Assembly: GCA_013373205.1 (NCBI GenBank)
Contig: JABXIG010000015.1
Coordinates: 62,001-126,000, forward strand
Length of the DNA: 64,000 bases
Direction: 5' to 3'
Origin: Methylocystaceae bacterium
Lineage (GTDB): Bacteria; Pseudomonadota; Alphaproteobacteria; Rhodospirillales; Terasakiellaceae
A program made the translations under genes and the position numbers. The notes below the pieces were generated by a model. The model was not told the origin of the DNA, searched no databases, and saw only the letters and a program-made list of their open reading frames with translations. Positions 55,299 through 64,000 of this stretch are shown here, one piece after another; position 1 is the stretch's first letter; each line of letters opens with the position of its first letter.

Positions 55299-57491
55299 TT
55301 ACTCACCAGCAGCCATATAGTCCGGCATCCAGTTCTCATGCAGGTCTTTCAGTTCAGCAACGCCAATACCTTCACCGCCCAGAACAACGTCTGAACCACC
55401 TGTTTGACCGATGATGTTAGCTGTAACACCTGCTTCACCAGCTTTAACGACAAAGGCATCAGCTTTATCCGCATCCACCGTAACGATATATCGGCCTTGG
55501 TCTTCACCGAACAGCCATGCATAGGCCTGTTCAACATTAGCAGGAATATCAATGGAACAACCAATGTTGCCTGCCATGGCCATTTCAGCAACCGCAACTG
55601 CAATCCCGCCATCAGAGATATCATGGCAAGTATCAACGCCGCACAGAATTTCGGCACGCACAAAGTTACCAGTCTTGAGTTCAGCTTCAAGGTCCACAAG
55701 TGGTGGGGCACCTTCTTCACGACCGCAGATAATCTCGAGGTAGCGCGAGGCACCTAACCAACCCTTGGTTTCACCCAAAACGATGATCGCTTGACCGTCT
55801 TTCTTGAAAGCAACAGATGCCGCCTTGTCGATATCCTTGATCAAACCAACAGCCCCTAATGTCGGGGTTGGCAAGATGCCTTGACCATTGGTTTCGTTAT
55901 ACAAAGACACGTTACCAGACACGATCGGGTAATCCAATGCGCGGCACGCTTCACCGATCCCTTCGATACAGCCGACAATCTGACCCATAATCTCTGGGCG
56001 TTCCGGGTTACCGAAGTTCAAGTTATCGGTCACCGCCAATGGCGTTGCGCCAACGGCTGTGATGTTACGATAAGTTTCCGCAACGATCTGTTTACCGCCT
56101 TCATGCGGGTCTTGGTAACAATAACGCGGGGAACAATCAGATGTCACCGCAATGCCTTTGTTGGTTTCATGCACACGTACAATGGCGCTATCCCCACCGG
56201 GACGGCCCACTGTGTCGCCCATCACCATATGGTCATACTGTTCCCAGATCCACCGTTTGGAGGCAAAGTTCGGATGCGCGGTCAATGTTTTCAGCGCATC
56301 AATGCGGCCAACATTGCTTTCAACGCTTGCGGCGTCAATTTCGGCTGGACGTTCGGTTTTTACCCAAGGGCGATCATATTCGGGTGAGGCCAGCGCCAGC
56401 GGATCAATGGGCAGATCACCCACGACTTCGCCATGCCATTTCAGAACCATATTGCCTGTATCAGTCAGCTTCCCGATGACAGCAAATTCAAGGTCCCATT
56501 TGTCCATGATGGCTTTGGCTTCGGCTTCCATACCCGGTTTCAAAATCACCAGCATACGTTCTTGGGATTCTGACAACATCAGTTCATATGGCGTCATACC
56601 TTCTTCGCGCATAGGCACTTGATCAAGTTCAAGTTCCACACCAACGCCGCCTTTGGACGCCATTTCGAAGGAAGAAGAGGTCAAGCCCGCCGCACCCATA
56701 TCCTGGATCGCAACGATAGAGCCTGTTTGCATCAACTCAAGGGTGGCTTCGATCACCAGTTTTTCGGTGAACGGATCGCCCACTTGAACAGTAGGTCGTT
56801 TTTCTTCGCTATCTTCGGTAAATTCCGCCGATGCCATGGTCGCGCCGTGAATACCGTCGCGCCCTGTTTTGGAACCGAAGTAAACAACCGGGTTGCCCAC
56901 ACCAGCCGCAGCAGAATAGAAAATATTATCCGCATCGGCCAGACCAACAGCCATGGCATTTACAAGGTTGTTGCCGTTATAAGAACTGTGGAATTCACAT
57001 TCCCCAGCCACAGTCGGTACACCCACGCAGTTGCCGTAACCAGAAATACCAGACACAACGCCGGACACCAGATGGCGAGTCTTTTCATGATCCACATCGC
57101 CAAAACGCAGCGCGTTTAGGTTACAGATCGGACGCGCACCCATGGTAAAGACGTCACGCAAGATACCGCCGACACCGGTCGCCGCACCTTGGTACGGTTC
57201 GATGTAAGACGGGTGGTTGTGGCTTTCCATTTTGAAGATGATCGCTTGGTTATCTTCAATATCAATAACGCCAGCGTTTTCACCCGGACCACAGATCACC
57301 CATGGGGCTTCGGTCGGCAAGGTCTTCAACCATTTTTTGGAAGATTTATAAGAACAGTGCTCTGACCACATGACAGAGAAAATGCCAAGCTCATTCAGGT
57401 TTGGCTCACGCCCCATGATCTCAAGGCAAAGCTTCCATTCGTCTTCAGAAAGACCATGTTCAGCAACGATTTCAGGTGTAATCTCACTCAT
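55299..57491 (-). CDS. purL: Phosphoribosylformylglycinamidine synthase, large subunit (PurL)
   Basis: A 730-residue short-form PurL, which works with PurQ and PurS to turn FGAR into FGAM in purine synthesis. [40 protein letters not shown] and [19 protein letters not shown] are diagnostic. It is last in purC-purS-purQ-purL (minus strand), overlapping purQ by 4 bp. Confidence 0.97.
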   Translation of the reverse strand: MSEITPEIVAEHGLSEDEWKLCLEIMGREPNLNELGIFSVMWSEHCSYKSSKKWLKTLPTEAPWVICGPGENAGVIDIEDNQAIIFKMESHNHPSYIEPYQGAATGVGGILRDVFTMGARPICNLNALRFGDVDHEKTRHLVSGVVSGISGYGNCVGVPTVAGECEFHSSYNGNNLVNAMAVGLADADNIFYSAAAGVGNPVVYFGSKTGRDGIHGATMASAEFTEDSEEKRPTVQVGDPFTEKLVIEATLELMQTGSIVAIQDMGAAGLTSSSFEMASKGGVGVELELDQVPMREEGMTPYELMLSESQERMLVILKPGMEAEAKAIMDKWDLEFAVIGKLTDTGNMVLKWHGEVVGDLPIDPLALASPEYDRPWVKTERPAEIDAASVESNVGRIDALKTLTAHPNFASKRWIWEQYDHMVMGDTVGRPGGDSAIVRVHETNKGIAVTSDCSPRYCYQDPHEGGKQIVAETYRNITAVGATPLAVTDNLNFGNPERPEIMGQIVGCIEGIGEACRALDYPIVSGNVSLYNETNGQGILPTPTLGAVGLIKDIDKAASVAFKKDGQAIIVLGETKGWLGASRYLEIICGREEGAPPLVDLEAELKTGNFVRAEILCGVDTCHDISDGGIAVAVAEMAMAGNIGCSIDIPANVEQAYAWLFGEDQGRYIVTVDADKADAFVVKAGEAGVTANIIGQTGGSDVVLGGEGIGVAELKDLHENWMPDYMAAGE

Positions 57492-58177
57492 GACAGCGCC
57501 TCCACCAGTGCGTCAAACAGGGGCTTGCCATCGGTCCCGCCGAGCTGTGCATCACACAGACGTTCCGGGTGCGGCATCATGCCCAATACATTTTTATTTT
57601 CGTTCAGGATGCCCGCAATGTTGTTGCGTGATCCATTGATGTTCGCTTCTTCAGAAACATTGCCTGCTTCGTCGCAATAGCGGAACGCCACCTGATTGTT
57701 GTCTTCGATAGATTTAAGAACATCGTCTGCGGCAAAATAGTTCCCATCATGATGCGCCACCGGAATGCGGATGGCCTGGCCTGCACTATATTTGCTAGTG
57801 AAATCGGTGGAGGCGTTTTCGACTTTCAAATGCACATCCTTACAGATGAATTTCAGCTTGGCATTGCGCATCAAAACACCCGGCAGCAAGCCTGCTTCTG
57901 TTAGGATTTGAAAACCGTTACACACACCAAGGACACGCACGCCTGCGTTGGCTTTTTTTACCACTTCGCGCATGATGGGGGAATGGGCAGACATCGCGCC
58001 ACAACGCAAGTAATCCCCGTATGAGAACCCGCCCGGTACAGCAATAAAATCAACGTCCGGCAGTTCGGTTTCTTTATGCCAGACCATTTCGGGCTTGCGG
58101 CCCAAAGAATGTTCAATCCCGACCATCATGTCACGGTCACAGTTTGAACCCGGAAAAACGATTACAGCGGCTTTCAT
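57488..58177 (-). CDS. purQ: FGAM synthase glutaminase subunit (PurQ)
   Basis: A 229-residue class I glutamine amidotransferase. The nucleophile is the Cys of [19 protein letters not shown]; the oxyanion region is [16 protein letters not shown]; the C-terminal [18 protein letters not shown] holds the His-Glu pair. It supplies ammonia to PurL. The gap to purS (85 bp) contains a two-stem palindromic repeat. Confidence 0.97.
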   Translation of the reverse strand: MKAAVIVFPGSNCDRDMMVGIEHSLGRKPEMVWHKETELPDVDFIAVPGGFSYGDYLRCGAMSAHSPIMREVVKKANAGVRVLGVCNGFQILTEAGLLPGVLMRNAKLKFICKDVHLKVENASTDFTSKYSAGQAIRIPVAHHDGNYFAADDVLKSIEDNNQVAFRYCDEAGNVSEEANINGSRNNIAGILNENKNVLGMMPHPERLCDAQLGGTDGKPLFDALVEALS

Positions 58178-58200
58178 TGAAAGACCTCTTCCTTTACTTT

Positions 58201-58255
58201 GTGCACCTGTGAAAACAAGTGCCTCTGAGGTTCCGCATCAAGTGCGGAACACAAA
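58201..58255. repeat. Two-stem palindromic repeat inside the pur operon
   Basis: CACCTGTgaaaACAAGTG (58204-58221) and TTCCGCA-tcaag-TGCGGAA (58231-58249) lie between purS and purQ. It is the clearest copy with both modules of the family, and it is inserted within an operon. Confidence 0.8.
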
Positions 58256-58262
58256 CGTTCTA

Positions 58263-58502
58263 TTACTCGACGATTTCGACGTCAAAGTTTTCGATCACTG
58301 TGTTGGCCAGCAGTTGCTTACACATGTTTTCGATATTTTCTTTGGTCTTTTCAGCCGCGTCAGTCAGTTCCAGTTCGATATATTTACCGATACGAACTTC
58401 ACCAACACCATCAAAACCAAGGGTGCCAAGCGCATGTTCTACGGCTTTGCCTTGGGGGTCGAGTACGCCGTTTTTAAGGGTTACGTGGACTTTAGCTTTC
58501 AC
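58263..58502 (-). CDS. purS: FGAM synthase PurS subunit
   Basis: A 79-residue protein that bridges PurQ and PurL. KVHVTLKNGVLDPQGKAVEH and the late CKQLLANTVIENFDVEIVE match PurS. Its presence is why PurL here is the short form. It lies 73 bp after purC on the minus strand. Confidence 0.96.
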   Translation of the reverse strand: MKAKVHVTLKNGVLDPQGKAVEHALGTLGFDGVGEVRIGKYIELELTDAAEKTKENIENMCKQLLANTVIENFDVEIVE

Positions 58503-58534
58503 TGTTCGCTTCCTTCACATTTAAGTTAAAGCGC

Positions 58535-58566
58535 GAAAAAGGCCCCATGGAAGCGGGACCTTTTTC
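58535..58566 (-). terminator. Terminator-like hairpin between purC and purS
   Basis: GAAAAAGG (58535-58542) pairs with CCTTTTTC (58559-58566), and CCC with GGG inside, with an A-C mismatch. On the minus strand it ends in GGCCTTTTTC. It lies inside the purC-purSQL order and would be leaky if the genes share a transcript. Confidence 0.6.
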
Positions 58567-58575
58567 AAATCAAAA

Positions 58576-59343
58576 TTACTGTACGGTTTCAGAACCTTTG
58601 TGGTCGCCGGGCCCATCGCCTTCGGGCGTGATGCCCAGACGGCGCGCGACTTCCTGATAGGCTTCGCCCACCCCGCCAAGGTCTTGGCGGAAACGGTCCT
58701 TATCCATTTTCTCACCGGTTTCTGCATCCCACAAACGACAGTTATCGGGGCTGAATTCATCAGCCAACACCAGACGCATGCCGTCTTCATCAAAGATACG
58801 GCCAAATTCCAATTTAAAATCAACCAACTGAATGCCGATAGCGGCAAACAGACCAGACAGGAAGTCATTAATGCGCAGCGCCATGCCGGTCATTTCTTCC
58901 AGTTCCATCGGATTGGCCCAACCAAACGCGGTGATATGTTCTTCAGAAACAATCGGGTCACCCAACGCATCGTCTTTATAATAAAATTCCACCAACGCAC
59001 GGGGCAAACGGGTTCCGTCCTTAATGCCCAAACGTTTGGTCAAAGACCCGGTCGCGATGTTGCGGATCACAACTTCCAGCGGCACAATTTCACATTGGCG
59101 GCAAAGCTGTTCGCGCATATTCAAGCGACGGATAAAATGGGTCGGAATGCCAAGATCGGCAAGCTTGGTGAAGACATATTCGGTAATACGGTTGTTCAAC
59201 ACGCCCTTACCCGTGATGGTGCCTTTCTTTTCTGCGTTAAACGCAGTTGCATCATCTTTAAAATACTGAACAATGGTCCCCGGTTCAGGTCCTTCAAAAA
59301 GAACCTTTGCCTTGCCTTCATAAATCTGGCGACGACGTGCCAT
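58576..59343 (-). CDS. purC: SAICAR synthetase
   Basis: A 255-residue enzyme that joins CAIR and aspartate in purine synthesis. [56 protein letters not shown] and [16 protein letters not shown] are diagnostic. The ATG at 59343 is chosen: homologues start [10 protein letters not shown], and GCAGGA is 8 bp upstream. The frame opens at 59406. Confidence 0.97.
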   Translation of the reverse strand: MARRRQIYEGKAKVLFEGPEPGTIVQYFKDDATAFNAEKKGTITGKGVLNNRITEYVFTKLADLGIPTHFIRRLNMREQLCRQCEIVPLEVVIRNIATGSLTKRLGIKDGTRLPRALVEFYYKDDALGDPIVSEEHITAFGWANPMELEEMTGMALRINDFLSGLFAAIGIQLVDFKLEFGRIFDEDGMRLVLADEFSPDNCRLWDAETGEKMDKDRFRQDLGGVGEAYQEVARRLGITPEGDGPGDHKGSETVQ

Positions 59344-59597
59344 GGCAATCATCCTGCTATATGGAAAAAGTGGCCTTCGTATAGCAGGAGTCCGGGTGCG
59401 TAGCAACGATTGATTTTAACCTTGGCTATATGGTGTTTTTATTATGATCCGGTTAGCAAAATCAGCTGGTAACAGTGTAAGACATCCACCCGTTCACCTG
59501 CGAAAGCAGGTGTCTCTTTTGAAACAGTCACTGTACCAATCAGATCCCTGCTTTCGCAGGGAAACAGGAGACAAAACCTTTTAGAATTTAATAAGGG
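59344..59597. repeat. Palindromic repeat pair upstream of purC, inverted arrangement
   Basis: CACCTGCgaaaGCAGGTG (59495-59512) and CCCTGCtttcGCAGGG (59546-59561) are in opposite orientation with about 33 bp between, then GAAACAGGAG. The arrangement equals that at 32.9 kb. The remainder of this gap shows no gene. Confidence 0.8.
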
Positions 59598-60038
59598 TCA
59601 ATAACTGTTAAAAATATCGCGCTGATTAAGCCCCAGTTCTTTGGCAATGGTTTCAATCATGACTTCTTCTTTGCGGTCCACATTACCATCTGCCCGGCTC
59701 ATGGCCCAACAGATTTTCAAGATCAGTTCCTTATCGCTTTTGCTTTTAATCGTGCCTTTGACTTTTTGCAGCACTGCCTTTTCGGCATCAGCTGCATTGT
59801 TCTTAATATTTTTCAGGTCCTGATTGAACTGATCCAGCACATCATCAGCTTCATAGCATTTCAAACGGCTCAGCAAACGGACGACTTCTTTAAATCGCGC
59901 ACGTTCCTGTGGACCGACATTACCATTAGAAGAAGAAACCAGCGCACAGACGCCTGTTACAGATTCAAGAAAATCCTGATGTTCATAACGTTCAATATGT
60001 TCGGCCAGTGACAGAAATAAATTTTCGATAAAAGCCAT
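59598..60038 (-). CDS. TerB-like tellurite-resistance/DnaJ-N domain protein
   Basis: A 146-residue helical protein of the TerB type: two similar halves with GVCALVSSSNGNVGPQERAR and KICWAMSRADGNVDRKEEVM, each carrying the acidic D/N-G-x-V loop that binds metal in TerB. No terC, terD or terZ genes are near. Instead a lipoprotein and a REC/HD-GYP gene lie directly upstream on the same strand (8 and about 370 bp), forming an apparent operon. Its role is unknown; TerB proteins link to membrane and metal-stress complexes. Confidence 0.85.
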   Translation of the reverse strand: MAFIENLFLSLAEHIERYEHQDFLESVTGVCALVSSSNGNVGPQERARFKEVVRLLSRLKCYEADDVLDQFNQDLKNIKNNAADAEKAVLQKVKGTIKSKSDKELILKICWAMSRADGNVDRKEEVMIETIAKELGLNQRDIFNSY

Positions 60039-60046
60039 GATACAGC

Positions 60047-60394
60047 CTAATACTGAACTTCAAACGAGTCTTGCTTCAAACCAGAAGGGGGCGTCACGTT
60101 GACTTTGAAGTTCGATTGTTTCTTGGGCTTTGTTTCTTTCGGAATATCATACATCTGTTTGGTGCGTTTTTCCCCGATCTGGCGTCCCGACATGCAGGCA
60201 TTCATCAACGCAGGCATCACTGCGATCTGTTGTTCCGGTCCAAAAAGGGCCAATTGATTTTTAACAATCGTCACACAGCCGGGATAATCATCTTTATATT
60301 TATCCAGATCCGTTTCAGCCTCTGCACACCCCATTAAAAACAGGCCGACACCCATTGACCCAGTTATTGTTTTTAGAATTTGCCTGATCTTCAT
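60047..60394 (-). CDS. Small putative lipoprotein
   Basis: A 115-residue protein with a basic start and hydrophobic core ending in LFLMGC (lipidated C23). The mature part has two more cysteines (YPGCVTIV and MNACMSG) and a Lys/Pro-rich tail. No family is recognised. The ATG at 60394 has AGGT 6 bp upstream; the frame opens at 60454 inside the HD-GYP gene. It lies 8 bp upstream of terB-like and 7 bp after the HD-GYP stop, so the three genes are probably one transcript. Confidence 0.72.
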   Translation of the reverse strand: MKIRQILKTITGSMGVGLFLMGCAEAETDLDKYKDDYPGCVTIVKNQLALFGPEQQIAVMPALMNACMSGRQIGEKRTKQMYDIPKETKPKKQSNFKVNVTPPSGLKQDSFEVQY

Positions 60395-60401
60395 TTCACA
60401 C

Positions 60402-61541
60402 CTAATGCATGTCTGCTTCAGATGTAGCATCCAGTAACAATTCTTTAAAGGCAAGCAGGAAATGTTGATCCAAATGCCCTGCCCCCATATCTTCCATGAT
60501 ATCCATCGCTTTGACCGGGGACATAGGGTCTTTGTAACAACGCCGATCCGTTAAAGCGCTGAACACATCAATGATAGCAGCCATACGGGCCAGCTCGTTC
60601 AACTCTTTCCCCTTCAGGCCATAGGGATAACCTGTCCCATCCAGTTTCTCATGATGTTGACCGGCAATAATCGTGACACCACGCGGCAAGCCCGGCGTAT
60701 TATTCAGAAAATCGATGGTTTCGGTGACGTGAGAACGCATGACCACCAGTTCATCATCATCCAGCTTGCCGGGTTTATTGAGCACCTGATGCGGGATCAT
60801 CATTTTCCCGACATCATGCAAGACCCCGCCTGTGGCAAGGATGCTCATATCATTGCCTTTGATGCCAAGATGATCCCCAAACAAAGACAGGAAAGTTGCC
60901 ACCCTTAAGGAATGCACATAGGAATAGTTGTCATGCCCTTTCACCCCTTGCAACAAGTCCTTGAAATTACCGCTTTGAACGGCCGTCACCAATGGCTCGC
61001 AGCTTTGCTGAATTTCATTATAAGGCAGTTCTTTACCTTCTGCGATCAGGTCAGCAACCGAGTTAAAAGACGACAATGTATTTTCCAAAGCCGTTTTCTG
61101 CGTGGTTTCCATCATCTCCCATTGGGCTTCCACATGGGCATTCACCTGATCGGAAATTGATTTCAACAAGGCGCTGAAACGATACGGTTTCACAAGCGTG
61201 CGCACCAAAGGCATAGCTTGTGACATGGTGACCTGTTCTAAACTCGTATTCTTTGCCGTAAAGACAATCGGGATCAGGTTCAAGCTGGGGGTTCGACGCA
61301 TTTTTTGAATAAGGTCAAGTCCGCCCATGCGCGACACCTCATCATCCACAATAATAGCTGTGGGATGAAAGGCACTTAGGGCCTCACTCAATTGACCAAC
61401 ATCATTAAAAGCATGGACAATATAAAACGACATCAACGCCTTGCTGATATCATGCAAATGTTTGGCATGACTAGAAATGACGAAGATGTCTGTTCTATTT
61501 GCAGTTTTGACCTCTGGGTCTGTTAAGACTGCTTTATCCAT
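60402..61541 (-). CDS. REC/HD-GYP response regulator, probable cyclic-di-GMP phosphodiesterase
   Basis: A 379-residue protein. Residues 15-130 are a receiver with candidate phospho-acceptor D66 (AIIVDDEVSRMGG) and K118, but the N-terminal acidic pair is missing (IFVISSHAKH), so phosphorylation may be weak or absent. Residues 180-370 form HD-GYP with YVHSLRVATFLSLFGDH, LHDVGK at 241-246, H271, HHE at 296-298, DGTGYP at 301-306 and D325. All catalytic residues are present and, unlike the 643-2586 protein, spacing is normal. First gene of the lipoprotein/TerB operon. Confidence 0.92.
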   Translation of the reverse strand: MDKAVLTDPEVKTANRTDIFVISSHAKHLHDISKALMSFYIVHAFNDVGQLSEALSAFHPTAIIVDDEVSRMGGLDLIQKMRRTPSLNLIPIVFTAKNTSLEQVTMSQAMPLVRTLVKPYRFSALLKSISDQVNAHVEAQWEMMETTQKTALENTLSSFNSVADLIAEGKELPYNEIQQSCEPLVTAVQSGNFKDLLQGVKGHDNYSYVHSLRVATFLSLFGDHLGIKGNDMSILATGGVLHDVGKMMIPHQVLNKPGKLDDDELVVMRSHVTETIDFLNNTPGLPRGVTIIAGQHHEKLDGTGYPYGLKGKELNELARMAAIIDVFSALTDRRCYKDPMSPVKAMDIMEDMGAGHLDQHFLLAFKELLLDATSEADMH

Positions 61542-61700
61542 ATGGTTCGAAATCCCGATATCTTAAGAGGAATGTTTGTACCATCTAATATATAAGTAAA
61601 GCGCCCCTCATTTGAATGAGATTTTTATCGAATCATATTTCAATATGTTTCTATCCACCTTGCATGCGTATTTAGTCAACCTACAAATTAGGGTCAGGAC

Positions 61701-63659
61701 CTAGTCTTCCTGCAATTCAGGAAGATCAATATAAAGATCCAATGCTTCCGGATTGGCCAAAGCCGTTTTGTTTTTCACCGCACGGCCATGAACCACATCA
61801 CGCACCGCAAGCTCAGTAATTTTACCGGATTTTGTGCGTGGAATGTCGGATACGGCAACGACTTTTGCAGGCACATGTCGGGGCGTACAGCCTGTGCGAA
61901 CTTTTGTCTTAATGGTTTTGATCAAATCTTCATCCAGTTTGTGATCGTCTTTCATCACCACAAACAAAACCACGCGGACATCATCTTTCCAGTCTTGACC
62001 AATGACGATACTTTCCTGAATTTCCGGCAAAGCTTCTACCTGACGATAGATTTCCGCTGTGCCGATTCGCACGCCACCGGGGTTCAAAGTCGCATCTGAT
62101 CGACCATAAATCACAATCCCGCCGGTTTCCTTGTCGATACTGATAAAATCCCCATGGCACCAAATATTGTCATATTCCTCAAAATAGGCAGCACGGTAGC
62201 GCGCATTATCCGGATCATTCCAGAATTTTACTGGCATAGATGGAAACGGCTTAAGACAGACCAACTCCCCTTTATCTCCACGGATCGGTTCGCCCTTATC
62301 ATCAAAGGTTTCCACCGCCATACCGAGGGCACGACATTGGATTTCACCACGATAAACCGGTGCGATTGGGTTGCCCAAAACAAAACAGCCCATAAGATCG
62401 GTCCCCCCGGAAATAGAGGCTAGATGCAGATCTTCCTTGATGTCGCGATAGACATAATCAAAAGATTCCGCAACCAAGGGCGATCCGGTTGATGTCATGG
62501 ACAGAACGCTGGATAGGTCGTGAGTCTCTTTGGGTTTCAAACCTGCTTTGTTCAAAGCATCAATATATTTGGCCGAAGTCCCGAACATGGTCATTTTTTC
62601 GGCATCTGCATAATCAAACAGAATGTTCCCATTGGGATAGAAAGGCGATCCATCATACAAAAGCAACGTCGACTTACAGGCCAGCGCAGACACCACCCAG
62701 TTCCACATCATCCAGCCGCAGGTGGTAAAGTAAAAGACGCGAGAATTTTCACCATTGTTACAATGCAACAGATGTTCGCCCACCTGTTTAAACAGGGTTC
62801 CGCCCGTCCCATGAACAATACATTTCGGCTTCCCCGTGGTCCCAGAAGAAAACATGATATAAAGCGGATGATTAAATTCCACATATTCAAATTCGATTTC
62901 TTTGGGATCAAAGGCCGCAACAAAATCATCCAGAAGAACGGCATTTTGAATCGGCGCAATATCCGGGTTTTCTCGGGTATAAGGAACAATGATCGTCTTT
63001 TCCAATGACGGCATCTGATCAACCACCGTTTTAATCTTTTCCAGGCAGTCATGTGACTTACCGTTATAGTGATACCCTTCTACTGCGATCAGAATTTTCG
63101 GTTCGATCTGACCAAAACGATCCAGCACCCCATTGGCCCCAAAATCAGGCGAGGTGGATGACCAGATCGCCCCAATGGAACTCACTGCCAGCATTGCTGT
63201 GATGGTTTCCGGCATGTTGGGCATAAAGGCACAGACGCGATCCCCTTTTGTAATGCCTTGGGCACGCAATGCCTGCGCCATAACGGAAACTTCTTCATGC
63301 AGACTTTTCCAGGACAAGGACCGCTTGACCTTATCTTCCCCCCAAAACACAAGAGCTTCGCTGTCGTCATTTTTCGACAACAGATTTTCTGCAAAATTTA
63401 ATTTTGCATCAGGATAAAATTTTGCGCCGGGCATTTTATCACCGTCAATCAAGACACGCTCCCCCCATGTCTGGGCTTTTAATCCGGCAAAATCCTTTAA
63501 CAGGGACCAGAATTTTTCAATTTCTGAAATCGAAAATTCATAAAGACCATTATAGTCCTGCACATCCAGACCGTATGCCTCATTCACCGCTTTGATAAAA
63601 GCTGCAATGTTGGAATTGGCAATACGCTCGGGGCTGGGGGTCCACAAACAACTATTCAT
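61701..63659 (-). CDS. aacS: Acetoacetyl-CoA synthetase
   Basis: A 652-residue adenylate-forming ligase that activates acetoacetate with CoA. LYIMFSSGTTGKPKCIVHG (AMP loop), ISGGTDLMGCFVLGNPIAP, VIYGRSDATLNPGGVRIGTA and the catalytic lysine region DIPRTKSGKITELAV are clear; the N-terminal AcsA-like cap and the length match AacS rather than acetyl-CoA synthetase. It links ketone bodies or PHB breakdown to acetoacetyl-CoA. Monocistronic; no PHB genes in view. Confidence 0.94.
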   Translation of the reverse strand: MNSCLWTPSPERIANSNIAAFIKAVNEAYGLDVQDYNGLYEFSISEIEKFWSLLKDFAGLKAQTWGERVLIDGDKMPGAKFYPDAKLNFAENLLSKNDDSEALVFWGEDKVKRSLSWKSLHEEVSVMAQALRAQGITKGDRVCAFMPNMPETITAMLAVSSIGAIWSSTSPDFGANGVLDRFGQIEPKILIAVEGYHYNGKSHDCLEKIKTVVDQMPSLEKTIIVPYTRENPDIAPIQNAVLLDDFVAAFDPKEIEFEYVEFNHPLYIMFSSGTTGKPKCIVHGTGGTLFKQVGEHLLHCNNGENSRVFYFTTCGWMMWNWVVSALACKSTLLLYDGSPFYPNGNILFDYADAEKMTMFGTSAKYIDALNKAGLKPKETHDLSSVLSMTSTGSPLVAESFDYVYRDIKEDLHLASISGGTDLMGCFVLGNPIAPVYRGEIQCRALGMAVETFDDKGEPIRGDKGELVCLKPFPSMPVKFWNDPDNARYRAAYFEEYDNIWCHGDFISIDKETGGIVIYGRSDATLNPGGVRIGTAEIYRQVEALPEIQESIVIGQDWKDDVRVVLFVVMKDDHKLDEDLIKTIKTKVRTGCTPRHVPAKVVAVSDIPRTKSGKITELAVRDVVHGRAVKNKTALANPEALDLYIDLPELQED

Positions 63660-63829
63660 TTTTAAAACTTCCCTGATACAAAATTATGTTGGCCATACCA
63701 TATCAAAAAAAGGCCGTATGAAAATTCAAGAAATGTAAAATACACAAATTTGTATCATATGAAACTATTTTTCCATCCTTGATCTTTCAAGCGCACAGGA
63801 TTAGACCTGTCCAAAAGAAGGTTTTACAG

Positions 63830-64000
63830 ATGAAAAATGCATTTTGGGTTTTTGGGTATGGATCGCTGATGTGGCGACCGGGCTTTGATTATATTGATGC
63901 CCAGCCCGCGACTCTGCATGGTTTTTCGCGCTCGTTTTGTATCTATTCCCACTATTACCGCGGCACACCTTCCAATCCCGGTCTTGTTCTCGGACTGGAC
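63830..64000 (+). CDS. ChaC-like gamma-glutamylcyclotransferase, N-terminal part (cut by window edge)
   Basis: The first 57 codons of a gene that runs off the window. The N-terminal FWVFGYGSLMWRPGFDYID and the following CIYSHYYRGTPSNPGLVLGL match the ChaC/GGCT fold, with the YGSL substrate loop. Members of this group degrade glutathione. The ATG at 63830 has AGAAGG 8 bp upstream. It is divergent from aacS with 170 bp between. Confidence 0.88.
   Translation, partial: MKNAFWVFGYGSLMWRPGFDYIDAQPATLHGFSRSFCIYSHYYRGTPSNPGLVLGLD

Overview
The window looks like a chromosomal segment of a moderate-GC alphaproteobacterium. The best guess is the Rhodospirillales / Thalassospira-Terasakiella side of the class. 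Supporting traits are a complete aapJQMP amino-acid transporter, a PurS/PurQ/short-PurL purine system, an MtnP-MtnA-aldolase salvage cluster, a stand-alone DUF1127 protein, rpmI-rplT without infC beside it, and a heavy load of chemoreceptors, PAS kinases and cyclic-di-GMP proteins. The genus is inference. No phage, transposase, plasmid, CRISPR or rRNA signature was seen.

Layout. 1-9.4 kb is signalling and metabolism: a truncated PAS sensor, a GAF/HD-GYP protein, a YdiJ-type 2-hydroxyglutarate dehydrogenase, a PilJ-N histidine kinase, a STAS protein, a NarL-type regulator and a periplasmic solute-binding protein. 9.4-13.5 kb is envelope lipid and sugar work: a GT4 glycosyltransferase overlapping an LpxH-like phosphoesterase, a lipid kinase and two TIGR04282/TIGR04283 glycosyltransferases. 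13.6-18.7 kb has rnhB and aapJQMP. 19.2-21.8 kb is mtnP-mtnA-ald2, which fits the methylthioadenosine/DHAP shunt. 21.9-28.3 kb holds a PQQ-type sugar dehydrogenase, a lone receiver, two hotdog thioesterases, apaG, a rimB-rimK-AstE-like set (ribosomal protein S6 glutamylation) and a diguanylate cyclase. 28.7-32.9 kb is rpmI-rplT-pheS-pheT. 33-36 kb has DUF1127, two unrecognised lipoproteins and a membrane zinc peptidase. 36.4-42.1 kb is the rod-shape operon mreBCD-mrdA-rodA. 42-48.5 kb has a protein with a catalytically dead EAL-like domain, a triple-PAS kinase, a TPR lipoprotein, ispE and tRNA-Gln. 48.8-55.2 kb is chemotaxis: a secreted Cache protein beside a chemoreceptor, a cysteine desulfidase-like gene, and a chemoreceptor fused to hemerythrin. 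55.3-59.3 kb is purC-purS-purQ-purL (minus strand). 59.6-61.5 kb is a REC/HD-GYP, lipoprotein, TerB set. The window ends with acetoacetyl-CoA synthetase and the start of a ChaC-like gene.

Three window-wide patterns stand out. (1) A dispersed palindromic repeat (CCTGCGAAAGCAGG-type stems, some with a second CCGCAtcaagTGCGG-type stem) sits in at least six places, one of them forming a spurious N-terminal extension of ydiJ. (2) Many convergent gene pairs overlap at their stop codons, leaving no room for terminators. (3) Cyclic-di-GMP and chemotaxis/redox sensing genes are dense, with several unusual domain arrangements. None of these alone proves a new system. The strongest candidates for something little described are the dead-EAL protein at 42-43.8 kb and the hemerythrin chemoreceptor next to a Cache/chemoreceptor pair.
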